Assembly: GCA_004154925.1 (NCBI GenBank)
Contig: QJNS01000217.1
Location: 62,001 to 126,000, forward strand
Reading direction: 5' to 3'
From: Monosporascus cannonballus
Taxonomy: Eukaryota; Ascomycota; Sordariomycetes; Xylariales
Length of the DNA stretch: 64,000 nt
Position 1 is the first letter of the stretch. Every line of letters begins with the position of its first letter. The notes below the pieces were generated by a model. That model saw only the letters and a program-made list of their open reading frames with translations, was not told the DNA's origin and searched no databases. A program made the translations under genes and the position numbers. Positions 1 through 14,000 of the stretch are shown here, piece by piece.

Positions 1-3000
1 GAGATGCAGAGGAGTGGTGTTGAAAAGCAAGCTAAGCTCGCTGGAAGATGCCGCAACTAGATATTCAGTGGAGCGCTGGCCAGGGGACGCAACAAGAGGG
101 CTGGGCTTTGGCTGTCGTCTTCAACGATGAAGCTCAATGCTGTGAAGCCTGGGTTGAGCAGGATCCGCGGTTGAACTGCCGTGATGAGAAGGATCGATAG
201 TATATCTCTAAAGAGTGGATGAGGCCGAGTGCAATGACGTGTACGGCTGTCCTATTTCTAATATCGGTACGATCCAGGGAGGCGACAGAACCGCGTGTTC
301 TTGGGGCGTTTTTATATGGTCCAGACCGGGGCTATCGATCAAACAGCGGTCAACTCTCGACATATACCGGAAGAAATTGCTATTTGCAGACTTTGGTCGA
401 CCCAACAGTGCACGCTTTCCAGGAAGTAATCCAAGCTAGTCGTAAATCGAAGACCGGAGACGGCGTACTGCGAGTCTACAAGCTCATTAAGCCCCCGTTA
501 GTGCAAGCGGAATGATATACGAGAGCGTGCTAAGCCTTGGTGATGCCGTCGACCATGAGTTGGAGTCAAATAGAGGTTGGGGAGGAGATGCTTCGGGCGT
601 AGGCCCCCCTTCTTTTTAGGATGAGCCGAGTATAAGTTTGGGGATCCTCTAATATTCTTCTAGTGGGGTCAGTTGCCTCAAGTAACCCTGGTATCGATAG
701 GCCCAGTAATGTATTGGACCTCGATGGCTATCCCTGGTTGGAGCCGGCTGTCCCTGAAAGTGACCCTTGCGCTTGAGAATCGCAGAGGTGGAATCAATAC
801 CAAGTTATAGCGCCCTCCTCCCGGAGAAATGTTAAGACTGGGCTCCGCACGAGAGACAAGGGTCTGCACAGGCTGTAGTGGGGGGATCAGAGACAGCTCA
901 AAGATTATGAAGGTAGTCTGAAGACGGTACCTGACCCAATATGGTCGAAGGTTGAATAGAGATGGGGCACCCGGTTTAAGGCGAGTTGGGAACCCGCACA
1001 CTCAGGGCCCCGGATATTAATGTGAAAAGACATTATTCTAGAAAGGCCCAACCATGTACCTTTGTCTTTATAAGACTTATAAAAACGGTAGCAATGCCTA
1101 TGCTAACTGAATATTGACCAGTGGGATTCTCGGCTGAATGGCTAATGCCGTGTCCTGCTGAACCGTCATAAGAAGGACCCTTGCCACGGTGGCCTCCCGG
1201 CCGAGAGGGCGGATAGCAAGACAGAAGCTCTCACTAGAAAGGGATGAAGGGGCTAACTGAGAGACTATAATATGAATATTTGAAGTCTGTTGATGCTATC
1301 TTGAGGAGCTGTGCTGAAGAGGTGGTTACGGGCTCTCGTATTGGGATTAGTTGAACCTAACGTGAACACCGAGACAAGACAAAGACTGAAGCAGCATAAC
1401 AACTGCCAGCCGCCGTGACCTGAGAGGGCGAGCGGTGCCTGACGTAGGACAGTCGAAATATCGGAGGAGGACAGAACAGGTAGCGCATACTAACCCAACT
1501 AGAGAGCTAGGAAGCCGCTATTGGCTCTTCATTACATTAGCTCAGCTGGAGTTCTACGGATGTACGCATGACCGTTGTCGAGAGATCCAAGTGACGAAAA
1601 GCCTGTTACACGATTAGGCCAATAGGAAGATCGACGTTTCTGGGTGGGTGTGCTTTCTCTGATTCTGCGGGGAGAATGCGAGAGGGACATCTAGTAGTAC
1701 TTCCAAATCGGTAGTGAAGCAGGCTCTCGAATGGTGGGGAGCAAGCAGCGAGCAAGGGGTATCGATGAATGATGCCTGACCCTGGCATCGCTACAGGTTT
1801 AGGAGAAGATCTTTTTGATCTTCCTTGCCGGCGACTAGCTAGGTGCCATGCGCGTACCCTTTTTGGGGGCCCCAAATGTTTTTGCTTTCGAGGACATGGG
1901 TACTATGTGTGGACGTCCACACCATCGTCCACACCACCTCACGAGATCGCTAAGACCGAAGCCACGAGATCTAAACATGATTGCAAACCCCAAGTAGCAG
2001 CATTGTCAGATGTTCTGTTCGCAGAGGATTATACGCAGGCAGTAAGTACAAGAAGAACCTACTAAATGTAAAAGCTTGTATGCCAGACTGCGGTTCGCTG
2101 TGGATTTGACTTGTTAAAACAACAATAATGCGGAAGATGCCGGGGGCTGGTATGGCTTGGTGTGAAGTGACCGTCTACGGAGTACCGAGCCGTTGGCATG
2201 AGATCGGGTACCGTTGTGCAAGACAGAGTAGCGCTATCTCTATTAGAGCCCTTCCGACCCTGGGGGCTTGTGGAAAATTGCGCCGAAAGAGCCGTAGGCT
2301 GATATGATGTGTTACCCGCGTAGTACAGTGGGGCTCGATGTAACATGGACAAAGGTCAAGCGGAATACTTCCACTGAAGCAACCCCAGGCATGATCTATC
2401 CTGGACCTGGATTCCTGGAAGGAGATCTTACTGGTGGTTATTATCCCTCACTCTATTTCCCTTTTCACGGCGGCTCCGTCTAGAAGAGCATCGGTGGTGT
2501 TCATAACGGACGGTATATGATCGTAAGCTTGAATAGTGGGGACGAAGAGCGACGCATCAGAGAATCTGTCGACAGCCCCCTCGTATGACCTCAACCTTCA
2601 GTGAAGCCAGACGAATGGACTAGACCTAGAAACTCTAGAAACCCCCGGGACCACGACGAATCGCGTAAGGCGAGCGCCAGCAACCCGAGCGACGTGTCTC
2701 ATCCGCGACAGATCGATGACCCGTGTGAGCTATACCGACCAAACCAGCGAGGACAAGTAAGTATAGGGAACAAAGTGTACATACGCACTAGAATATACCT
2801 ACCTGTAAATTGGTAGGGTGCTTCTGTGGCCAAGATGCAAATCAGCCCACGGTTTCATCATGGGGGAGTTTGGCGGACGACAAGGGTCTGGAAGGTTGCG
2901 CAACAGGAGATCAGAACCCACAGAGCATATTCCCAGTTGTCACAACGGGGTCAGCGCAAATGAAGGGTGAAAGCCTTGCGCATACTAACGACTACGGCTC

Positions 3001-6000
3001 CGGGATGACGGTCGGGGAAACAAATTTACGGATTGCTCTGTGGAAATTTGCTGGTTGGAGCGCGCAAATCGGCACAAGGTGGAAGCCGTGGAGACAACGG
3101 GAACCCTTTCCTTCATCATTCTTTCGAGGCGCCATCTATCCGCCGCGTATGCCTCATAAAACAAAGCGGGCCGACTACTCAAGTCATTCCCGTCTTGCAG
3201 GTCTGCAGAAAAGAATGCCGAGAGGTTCGAATACGGATTCATAGATAATACCTAGTTAGGCCAAAAGTCACTCGTTCATTAATGGAGAGAACATGAACGC
3301 GGAAAAGCCAGAGTCATACATTATGTACATCTAGTGGCTCCTTGGATGCGTGGTGTCTTGCTGGATACTCATATTGCGGCTATCTCCTCCAATAGTGTCA
3401 TATTTGGAGGTCACCTTTAGTAATGATGGCATAAGCTGTCTAGCATGTTAGAAAGTCGAAGGCCACAAGATTACGTAGCGTACTGGACATTCCAAAGCGA
3501 GATCCTACGTGGTGTTGTAGAAAAGGAAGATGAGAAAGGGATGGTGCAGGGCCCGCAGCGGCAGGCTTAAATTAACGGGTTGAGTGGATGACGGGGTGAG
3601 TAGATGTACCTGCATATCGGCGTATCGGCTAGCACGCCGACATGTACAGTCTACTCGGAAAACGCTCCCATTCGACTGGCGTCCCGACCGTGAAAGCTTG
3701 CGTGTCTGCGTCAGTATTACATTTCTATAAACCACCTATGCACATAGGTAGTTGATGAAATATCGGGCTTTCAACTTTCTTCCGTCTTACGCCCCTAACA
3801 ATACGACCACCCGTTTAGCTGATAGCCAGTATATATCTATGTCTATGCATGTACGCGTCATTCCACTATGTCGAATTCGCTGGGGGCTGGAAGACATCAA
3901 GCCAACCAGCATCATTATCTATGCGCACATGTACGTAAAGGAGGACTCCAACTTAATTGGTGATGGCGACAACGGCGGCTATGATGCTGGCCCGTTACGG
4001 GTGAGCCATCCCGCTTTAAATTAAATAGCTTCCTTCTTACGACTAGCAGTGGGCAGAGCAAGCCCGAGAACGTGGGATCCAGGGATGCACACAGTAGCCC
4101 AGGGACTCTACACGCCTCCCATGAGCAGCTGCCTCTTGCGCGAAACTTGAGACGGTTAGCGTCTTGCGGCTCCTGATGGAGGCGTACCTGACGTGATCGT
4201 CCTAGGTGTGGCAGAACCGTTGAAGGATACTAACGTAATTAGATGGTATGTGCATTCTTCCGTTCGGTGGTCCCCAATGTGTTCTAGAATCCGATCTAAC
4301 TCCGAGTCCAGCGCTTACCTAGCGATACGCCGTCGAGAACAACGCTAATGACACGCTTCTAGGGCCCCTGAATGCTGACCTTGTACTTGGGTACCTGTAG
4401 AGTTGGGGCCTTGTTATACTAACACAGGAACATAATATCATTGTGGCGAGTGGCAGTACTTCGCACACGGATGACACGCTGTGACGTTTCTTGGTTCTCC
4501 TTGCGCCAGGGTCTAATATCCGTGCAACTTATGCCAGAGCTAAAATCGACTTCACATGAAGTCCTCCGGTGAGTTCTACAGGCAGGTAGCCGTGGAATCG
4601 GGAATAGTTTATCTTTCGGGTATCAAAGCAGCAGTTTGACCCGACCTGCATTGACGATATATCCTATACTTACGTGTGCACATTGGCCTGTACAGCGACT
4701 CCTCATAGCTCTATGTCTGGGTATCTATTATCGGGAGTCGATAGACTCTCATAGGAAATTCTGATGATTGTAGGGTTGGGTAACCAGCAGTGCATATCCG
4801 CCTGTAAGTTTGGCGGTATCAACATGTTGTGCAGCTGTGATCCCAGTGTTGCTCTTTGGCTTTCTCTCACTATCTCCCACTCCGGAAGCCCTAGCCTCAA
4901 CAGGCCGCCAGCTCGCTGATCTTACGGGCTTCGAAGCAGATCAGTCGGCCCCGAAACCGTTTCTGCTATCGAATGATCTTCTTTACGCGCCTCTTCTTTT
5001 CTTTTTCTCTGGGCCTGCCGATTTCATTAGTGGTTTCGACCGGGTAGATCCGCCTGCCCGTGCCGTACAGATCGCCTCCTAACCTAAACCCTCAACTTGC
5101 TGAGCAGCCCTCCGGATTGGTGAACGCGATGATGCTGAGACAAAGCATCCAGCGTCACGAGTTGCGCAAGTTAGTACCTACCTACAGCACTGGCCACTCA
5201 ATCCTGGTAATCCCACGTGTTTCACCAAGCTCGGCGTGGAGTCGAGAGTAACAAGATATAATTATACTAGTGGCCCACTTTGCCATCCAAAGCCAGGTTC
5301 TGAGGGGAATCTACGAGGTTCTTGACTGCTCCCGTGGTAAACGTCCAGAAATTCGTCGCGGAATCTGATCGATCGCGAAGTATATGACAGCTACAGTAAT
5401 AGCTGTATGTAGTGCGTAGACGGCCCAGGCCTCTGGCTCATGGAGAATCAAGTGGATGTCCCGTGGGACCGCATGGCATAGCGTTACCGTGATGCGCTAT
5501 CTGCGGCCGTTGGCAGCAATGTCAATAGCGGATTTTTGCGCGTTTGACCATCCCCCGTTGCGAAATTAAATACGGTGTAAGGACCAGCGCTAGATTTCGG
5601 GCTATGTTAGCAGACCCAATTGGTCACAGAGACTGTTACTTGACGTTGTGAATAATGCAATACAGTATACTTGAGAACTCAAATCGAATAGGAACCAGCT
5701 GCAAGAATGCGGCGGCCTGTATATGGCTCGACAATTGAATGAAAAGATATTTGACTACATATCTTCTCTTTAGCAATCCGGCACATCGGCATAGTAACTT
5801 GTCTAGGCACAACATAGTGGATATGTAATAATCACCTCAGGCCCTAACTTTAGATCTATATTAGATCGACGAACCTGCCACTAACACAAGGAATACGGTG
5901 CGGCGCGGTTGATCTGATAACTTTGCTAAGTAGGTAAATTACCTTAGCCTATATAATAAGTATGCAACTCGGTCTCATCACTCGCAGACTTTCAGCGTCA

Positions 6001-9000
6001 GCCCGCCAGCCTGCACTAATGGGCTGAGCAGTCAGGCAGCGTGGGATAATAATATCATGCGTTAACCCTAATATTTAGAACAGCCCTACATGTTTACATT
6101 GGTCCACGCTTCAATGTCATATCATTCTGCTCTGTCAGCATTGCGCACCCCTGTCACAAGCCCCCATATTCACCCTTTCGTCCACAATTCATACAATTTT
6201 GGTAGCGGTTGCGAGTAGTATGTGCAAAAACACTATTTTCTTCCAGCACTTGAAGTGTATTTCATGCCTCTCCCCTGACCCACCCTGGATGTGGGTTATG
6301 CTTCCAGTTTTACTCCTACATGACTAAGTTGTTACGTACTCGTGATCTATCGGGGGCCCACTGCTTTCGTGCTGTCTACGGAGTGCACATTTCATATAAG
6401 TCAGAGCGGTCTATCCCAGGAGCCTGGTTGACGACCGCTTGTTTTGAAACAGCAACCCCCCAACTCCCAGGTCCCGGCCGTTCAATATAGCATCATATGA
6501 GCTCCTCAGCCCCCACCCCCTATACGTCGCCAAGGATAGATGATACGATGTCGCGCTAAATAGTGCTGTGCCTTAACATTCTTAGTGAGTTCCTTGACAT
6601 ACTTAGTAAGTTCTTAAGTGCGGCCCGGGCACTGGTTAGTACACCCCAGAAGACACGCAGCAATCTCCGATTCCAGGGAGCTGGGTGGCCAGGTCTACGC
6701 TACCCGTCTTGGCCTCGCGTTGAAATGAATATGAGCCTGTCCGGGTGATAGTTAGGTGGACCAAGCTCGATGTAGTCTAAATCTACGAGGTGTGCCTTCA
6801 ACTGAGTACATCCCTTAGCACGAAGTAAAGGGGGAAGCCGGGACCATGTATGGGCAAGCATGCAAGACACCCGGCGTCACCCAAAGTGAAAGAAAACCAG
6901 ACAAGAGAAAACCCACCCAAGTACCCAGATCAGCTATGGCTGCCCAGGTTTCATACCAACAGCTCGGCCGATGTCTTGCCGTCACATTAGTCGTTACACT
7001 ACATTGTGTGCCATCCGGCAGAAACGCAGGCGACAGCCCGCCGGACCGTGGGCCTTGTGACCCAGCTCATCGGAGGTCACCGCCTGCGAGGTGTCTGATC
7101 TCCCAGCAACACAGCTTCTTGCTTGCGACGAGCCCCGAATATCTTGAATCACCCGGCCGCATACCACGCATCATCAGCCCCCCCGCGGGGGGGGGGGGGG
7201 GGGGGGCAGAGTTTCCCGATCAGCTCGTCTTCCTCCTGTCGTAAGCGGCCGGCCACCCATGCGAAACGGCAGGGGAGTCTGGCAGCGGCCGTATACCGGA
7301 TGAATTAAGGAGTTACAATACCCAGAGCCGTCCGCCGTCCGCAGTAGTCGGCGGTGGCCGTCATCAACTGATACTGATCAACTGCACTTGAAACGAAACT
7401 GCTGTAACCATAAGCCCGGCTCTCCGTGATCGGGACTTCGCGACCCTTGTCTCTCCGCCAGGCAAGGATATCCCCTCGATGCCTTTGCTCCGTTTCTGCA
7501 ACAGGCATTGAATACGAGAAACGCCGGCGAGGCCCGGGCGAGAGGGCATCGCACAGCATAGCACCATGGCATTACAGTCGTAGTTACAGCCCTCTCCATG
7601 GAAAACATTTCATGAGGTCTCGCGCTTATATGATCTCGTGCGGCTATCTTAGACAGTGACGCACACCCATACGAGACAGAATCAGTTCAGCCCTTCCATA
7701 TGTTAGGTGCTCGAAGCCACACGGACGCGTGATAACAATATTCAGGCGGTTAAAAGTCCGCTTAGCGAGATATTTGCAATGCGGCGGGTTGGAGGAGTTA
7801 ACTACCTTCACTGGGTGTTATCCCTGGAAGGCTTCTTACACCTGGCTACGTAAAAGAAAACGTAAAGTAGGCCACCGCGGCTAAGTGCTGCAGTAATCCG
7901 CTGGGTGCGAACTCCACCATTTAACGATACTACATGCTCTTTACCGCTCTATGTCTCCCTGCCGTATCCGTAAAGCAGGCTGGCTATCCCAAGTACGCAC
8001 AGGCACTGGGTCTTCTCGCGCCTTAGCGTTCCCTTGCCTCGAATCGACACTCTATCCACTGGTATAAGCGGTGCATCTCTAGCATGACTACAAGCTTACA
8101 GTATCTTTAACTTCAGATTCCGACACCGATACACTTAATCATAAGAGAACGCGGACTGGGCTGAGGACGAAATCGACCTAAGAGTCTCCGTTTAACTCGC
8201 AGGCAAAATTGGTAACTCTCGACGTGTCTCTTGTCCATTCCTATAATACTTCCCTGACGGGCCATTTCTGCTGCCGGCGTCATCACCTCTCGTTCCTTAA
8301 GGAACACTCGAACAGATGCCCCCGCCGGCTAGGGAGGCGCAGGCTACGACGGGAGCGCGCGTCATGTTCCGGCCCCAGGGTTCCAAATAATAGGACGACG
8401 CCATTGACACGGCCAGAAAGTCCTCTACACCCCATCATCGTGTCTTTCAAAGCTTGTTTTCTAGTGCCGAATAAGACAAGCCCCGTTCTTCTCCGGCGCA
8501 CCCACATGGACCACACCTCTCACGAAGGCCAACTTCATAGGCTCTCAATGCATAAACGACGTGTCGTCCGCTGGATAGAGGTCTCTGCACGTGGAGGAAA
8601 AAGCCAGGGGTTTGTGGGCTCGACAGTTCCTCGACGCGCTTTTGGCCTGGTTCGTTCCTGTGTGGATTTCGTTGCGTCTGATCGCTCACTCCTGCGCCCT
8701 TATCAATCTGATACGGCTCGGTCGTGCTGGGTATGGCCTGCCTGGCTGGTTGGGATGCAAGGAAACTGGTGCCTATCGGTCCGGGGACGAAGAATGGGTT
8801 ACCTCCGCGCTTTTCGATGGCCTATGGGCTCTGGGTTTCGCGTGCATAATTGACTCCTCAAAAGGCCTGCACAGTAGGCTCTTGGCATTGACATATATGA
8901 ATGGAACCCGTGGCACCTATGGGTGGCCTCAGAAATGCGGTCTGCCAGCTAGAAAGACGTCTACGATGTGCCGAGCTCCAAGAGTTGCTGCATGTACTTA

Positions 9001-10055
9001 AGTCAGATGACGGGTGGCGAGAAAGTGGGATGGTATCAAGTTTTCGGTAGACGCTTCTCTCCTTAGGTTTTATAATCGAGGAGAGGGATTGCAACCAATC
9101 ACAGACTCGGGTGTTTTTTATTGCATCACGTACTTGGATGTTTGTTCACCTTAAGCTTCAGGTTTTCAGGTACGGACGGTCATGAGAAGCTCCGACGACC
9201 CTGTTCAGGAAAGCCGATCAGATCCTCTGCCGGCTAATACGAGCATGCCCATCTAAGAGGTTAAAGGGAGCCACTGCCGCAAAATTCGAATATAAAGAAT
9301 ACGACAACTTATTTCCTGTACAAAGGTATTCTTAACCCGAGAATTGGAATCGCTTGGTGATGGCCTAGCGATCTGAGTTGTAGTTCCATGTTTCGCATAT
9401 CCCCCTAACCGGTCGCTCGAGCCCCTGACTTGTCCCTGAGAGGTTTAATGCTCTGACGATCTTGCAAAACGTTGGCAACGCAACTGACCATGAAATAGCA
9501 ATACGTATTGGCATAGTGATTCATATCAATGGGAACTCATTGGCATGCTTTACTAAAACCAGATGCAGTGCGTTCCGTAGAAGAGCGCGTAGCTTGGGAC
9601 CACCAACTTTACGAGGTCGTCTTGGAAGAGCTCCCAACGAAGCGAGCCACTAGGGAGCATAGAATCCAGCCAGCGAAACCACGATCTCAGTAGTAGCAGT
9701 TTATTTAGAGTGGTGAACTTAAAGAGATCGCGGTTGATCCTCCCATGTCCTTAATGTTGTCTTCGCCCTTTCGACTAGCTTTCCCTACTCTGTATTCTTC
9801 ACGCTCCGACTCGAAGCCGTTTCCCTAGAGCAGGCCGCACTAGGCTTCTATTAACCTTTCTGCAATGCTCCAATGAGAACGAGATCGTCCTGGTCTCTCT
9901 GGTTCTAATCGATCCGCTGGAACTTTGTCGGTAGACACGAGATTCCGGTATGCAACTTTGCCCTGCGGCGGTCAATCGTCCTATCGCTAGGAAGCGAAGC
10001 AACAATCTAATGTTTCTCAAATCGCCGTGGAATACTACCATACACTAGAACTTGC
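1..10055. other. Gene-poor, GC-balanced stretch
   Basis: I find no coding region I can support in this 10-kb stretch. All open frames are short. The longest (8209-8853, plus, 214 codons) overlaps equally long frames on both strands, shows no recognisable domain and looks like chance. Base composition is close to even by eye, with few homopolymers apart from a C/G block at 7178-7206. It does not show the TpA-rich RIP look of the right end of the window. I saw no tRNA cloverleaf or 5S rRNA. It could be old non-repetitive spacer, unrecognisably decayed transposon DNA, or genes made only of very short exons. Confidence 0.5.
7178..7206. repeat. C7-G-C-G20 homopolymer block
   Basis: Seven C, then G, C and a run of 20 G on the plus strand. 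It is one of three long G runs in the window (the others are at 26364 and 37332). Such runs can form G-quadruplexes and are prone to replication slippage and sequencing error. There is no gene context here. Confidence 0.9.
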
Positions 10056-11082
10056 CTACATACCTACGTCTGAGGAGTCGGTCACAAGCCCTTTCCACTG
10101 TTGGCGGAATAATTGATATGTAGAATCTCCTAGCGGCATCGATCCTCGACGTACAGTACCATCACCTCGCGAAAATGTTGTCCAATTTCGAATAGTCCTC
10201 GAAAGTTTCCCCGCTGCTCTGACGACTTCACCGCCAAACACTTCGGCATCCCTTTCCCATAGCCTCGCCGACAACTTCCTGATTGCAGGGAAGGTGAGGA
10301 ACTCCCTAGCTCTTTCGTCAGGCAACGTTGCGAGCCAGACCATCATTCTGTTTCCGTTACAGACAGCAGCCACGAAGCCCGAGCGATCTCCCCCGGCTAC
10401 AATGACCGCCTCTATACCTGTCTTTCTCTCGCGGAACGGAGCTATCGATATCCACACCACCCAGCCACCAGCCCGCTAGAGCAGCTGATTTCGGTTAGCA
10501 ACAGGGAGAAGAAAAGCCGAGAGTGAAGAGCGCCAGCCATCTCGTTAGCTCGATGGGCTTTATGCCGACACGACTACTTATAGTTAGGTAACTGTAACTG
10601 TAGCGCGAGACCTGCCATTGCCGCCCCAACTACTGGCCTAGTGTTCTACCTACAAGGGGGTTTCGACGGAGAACATCCACATGGAGCTAGGGGTGGCCCG
10701 AATCATGATATTCTACCTTGTAGCCTTGGTTCTACCCGAGAGAAGTGCACAACGATTGTTATCCAAGAGGACCCAACTTATAAGACCCAACCTAGCTAAA
10801 GCCCCTATAAAATCTTGACAGGGGGAAGACCGGGTGTGCGTATGGCTCACCAAGTGGTTGTCTATGGTTTCCGACACGACTCAGACAGAAGACCAAATCT
10901 GTATCTACGCATCACCGTAATTGAATTGCTAGTTTACGATCCGCTCTGAGACGGCTATACTGGAACGATCTTTCCAACAGGCGCTATTTGTCTAGAGCAG
11001 AATCCCTGTCTCCTCAACCAAAGTCCGAAGAAAAGGAGCAGGCGGTGATGCCCTTTCCTTTATCGATCCTAAGTTCCTAACC

Positions 11083-14000
11083 CTAGCCCCATCCCGCCAT
11101 GGGGCCGGGGGGGTGTTCCCACTCGCCGTTTGCGCTCTCGCCGCCAGCACCGTTGATTTCATTCCAGATCTCGAGTTTGTCCAATTCCCTCTTGAAGAAG
11201 TCCCGTTCATCCTGGAGCGCTGCCCTGATCTCTGGCGCCATCTGCTCTGGGTATCTCCGCACATTGAACCAATGAGTCAGGCTCCGTAGCGCTTGCTCCA
11301 GCGGCAACGCCTCCTCGATGTCAGCATCCACATCGCTGCCCGCCAGCCATTCGTCACGGAGCTCCGGTCGGCAGTGGAGATACACGGCCGTAATGACGCG
11401 CATATTACTCTGCCTCCATTTGCGGCCGCAGTACGGCACCTGATTCTTGAAAAGCTTGAGTGTGTAAAGCCGCAGCTCCGGTTGCGGTATCTTGAGAGTT
11501 TTCCGTATGATGTTTGAGGACTTGTATTGGACTAGCAACAGATTCCTGTGAGACTTGTTTTTGCAGATCTTCTGCATGATACGTAAGTAGTTGATGAGGG
11601 CAAAGAAGTTGCGGCGGGAGAAGTCAGTAATAGGCTCTTTGGGCAGTGGGTTTAAAGGTAACCCGAGTTCATCGACTTCTGGGCGTGTGGGTGCTTCACC
11701 CTCCGTGTTAGCCGCTTGCTCGTCATCTTGGGTCGGGATTTGGGGACTCGGCGATCGCCTGCGCTTAATAGGCGGTGGTGCCACTGGGTCATCGCTTTCG
11801 TCGTCCGGACTTTCGATTTCTGTCGGCTCCCTCACCATGTTATTCGATGGATTCGCACGGTGGTTGCAGAAGTAGAAGAAGCTGGCGCTTGTAAGTATAA
11901 ACCTTGCGGAGCGCGGCAGAACTGAACCTACCTGTGTTCAAGACGGTCCGTTTTGCTGTCGACCGCCTGTTGGATATCTTGATGTGCAAACAGCTTCAGG
12001 ACTAATGGAAGATAATTCGAATCCAAGAGAAGCTGTGTCATGTATTCAAACTTTAACACATCTATAAAAGTCGGTCAGTAGGGATCGTGATACACCCGAG
12101 GTATACCACTCACGAGACACTTTGAGCCATTTGAGAAGGAGAAGAATGATGCCCGTAGCAGCTTTCGACTCAATCTCCCGGCTTCTTGCAGCATCCAATT
12201 CTTCCAGGGACGGATCGTTGTTATCTGAGACCGCCGAGCCGTGGTTGCCAACGCTGTTATCATAAGACCGATTTAACGGAGGCCCGTTACCGTTAACACG
12301 GGGATTATTACCCGGTCCTGCCACGCCTGGGTGTTGCTGGCCGTTAGCAGAAAGGGTGATGCATGCAGTTACATTCTGGAGCACGCCCTTCATAAGGACG
12401 ATAATTAGGGACTGCAACTGCGGCAAAGTGGCCTCCTACAATGCGTCAATAAAAGCAGGCAAGCATCAGCAGTATGTAGCTTACATAGAACGCTTCGACA
12501 GCTTCGAGGCGCCGCACGATACTCTCGTCCAGGTTCGGATTTGGGCCCCGGTCGATCCCTTTCCCCTGGGCCTTTTTCCTTCTTTCCTCTATCTTCTCGA
12601 GCAGCTCATCATCATCGATGTCGTCTTCCGGAGGTAGAGAATCTAGGTTGAGATCGTCAATGTCGTCATCTGACGGGTCCCAACCCCTCTCAAATTTGAG
12701 AAACCTCTCGCGCTCTTCCCATAATTGCCTTGTTGCTCGAGTCATACGCACGCGCTTCGAGAACAACTCGCCGGCCTCGAGTATGGAAGCTGGCACGTCA
12801 CTACCTTCCCATTTTCGACCAACAAGAGCGTCCTGGAGACCAGCCCCACCCTTGCCTCCCGCGCTGTTGCTAGTAGCATCTAAAGGTGGGTACATGAACG
12901 GGAAGTTCTGATTTGTCTGGTAATTCTGCTTCTTCCCCCCTTTGCCGCCAACTGCCGGAGAAGGAGGAGGCGACGGAGCTGGCGTGGCAATATGAACGGG
13001 CTGATGTAGAATAGATGCTCCACCGCTCTGTGTGCCAGGCGGGGCAGGAAGGATGCCGTTTGAACCATTATTTCTCGTAGGATGATTTGGTAATGGTGGC
13101 AAGATGGAGGTGTTATCTGCTTCTAAGGGTATCGCTGACTGAGGAGGTACGTAGGCCGGGTATTTGGAAGTCAATTCTTGGCGGAAAACATGATAGTCTA
13201 ACGGTGATGCAGTGATTATGTCCTTGTTCTGGTCATCCCCGGAAGTCTCTCTAAGAGCTTCCTTGGCCTCTTCGATCTTATCGGTCCCACCGAAAACCAA
13301 GAGGATCGACTTCCACAGTAACAGAAGGGTCTTTCCGAGGTCAGTGACGATACCCGATATAAGGCGATGCACTGAAACATACCTGAGGGATTGGTATGAT
13401 ATTTCCTTCTTGCCACCGCAACCTTGCGGAAGCCGTGAGCATAAAGACTGCTAGACTAGGCTCTAGACTCACTGCAAGATCAGATCGATTAGCTCAGCGA
13501 GAACCCCTTAAAGAGGCGACTACTTACATAGTCTCTCATGCACCTCATTCAGTCCTGCCGGATCATTCAAAGTTTCCTGAATGCAGATGTACATGATGGT
13601 CATGAGATGTATAAGCAGGTCCTGCGCCTCCTGCGGCGAAATTCCTTGCAACCTCAGAGGCTCATCCGCCCTAATTCGCGCATTAGCAATAAATGAGTAC
13701 GGAAGCCTGGATTCCAACATACCGCAGGGTCTCATAGGTATCACACAAGGCCGTCCATATAACGGGGATGCCGCCAAGTTCAGCAAGAATTTTCACGCCA
13801 GATTTCATGGCATCCAGCTGGTCTTGGGTGGCAACAGTACGGATCGTCGACCTGTCGAGCTGAAGCTGCACCTGGCCGGCCGTGTCCGCCCAACGTCCTA
13901 AGACAAGGTACACGAGTCCCCCCACGGCATTGGCGCGAAATGCAGGCTCGGTCGAGGAAACACCATCGAGGGCCTGCTGAACGAATTTCGTCCTGGTCTC

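Noticed and set aside
1530..1605. TTAGCTCAGCTGGAG resembling a tRNA D-arm
   Set aside because: No matching T-arm (GTTCRANNC) or acceptor stem at tRNA distance.
4810..5082. Small secreted-protein-like frame with a hydrophobic start
   Set aside because: Its first codon is TTG, not ATG, and nothing after the hydrophobic stretch looks conserved.
6846..7244. 132-codon plus-strand frame from an ATG
   Set aside because: It crosses the 20-G run, giving a Gly run, and is otherwise featureless.
8209..8853. 214-codon plus-strand frame, longest in the left desert
   Set aside because: Begins without ATG, overlaps equally long frames on both strands, has no domain and an Arg/Ser/Cys mix typical of chance translation.
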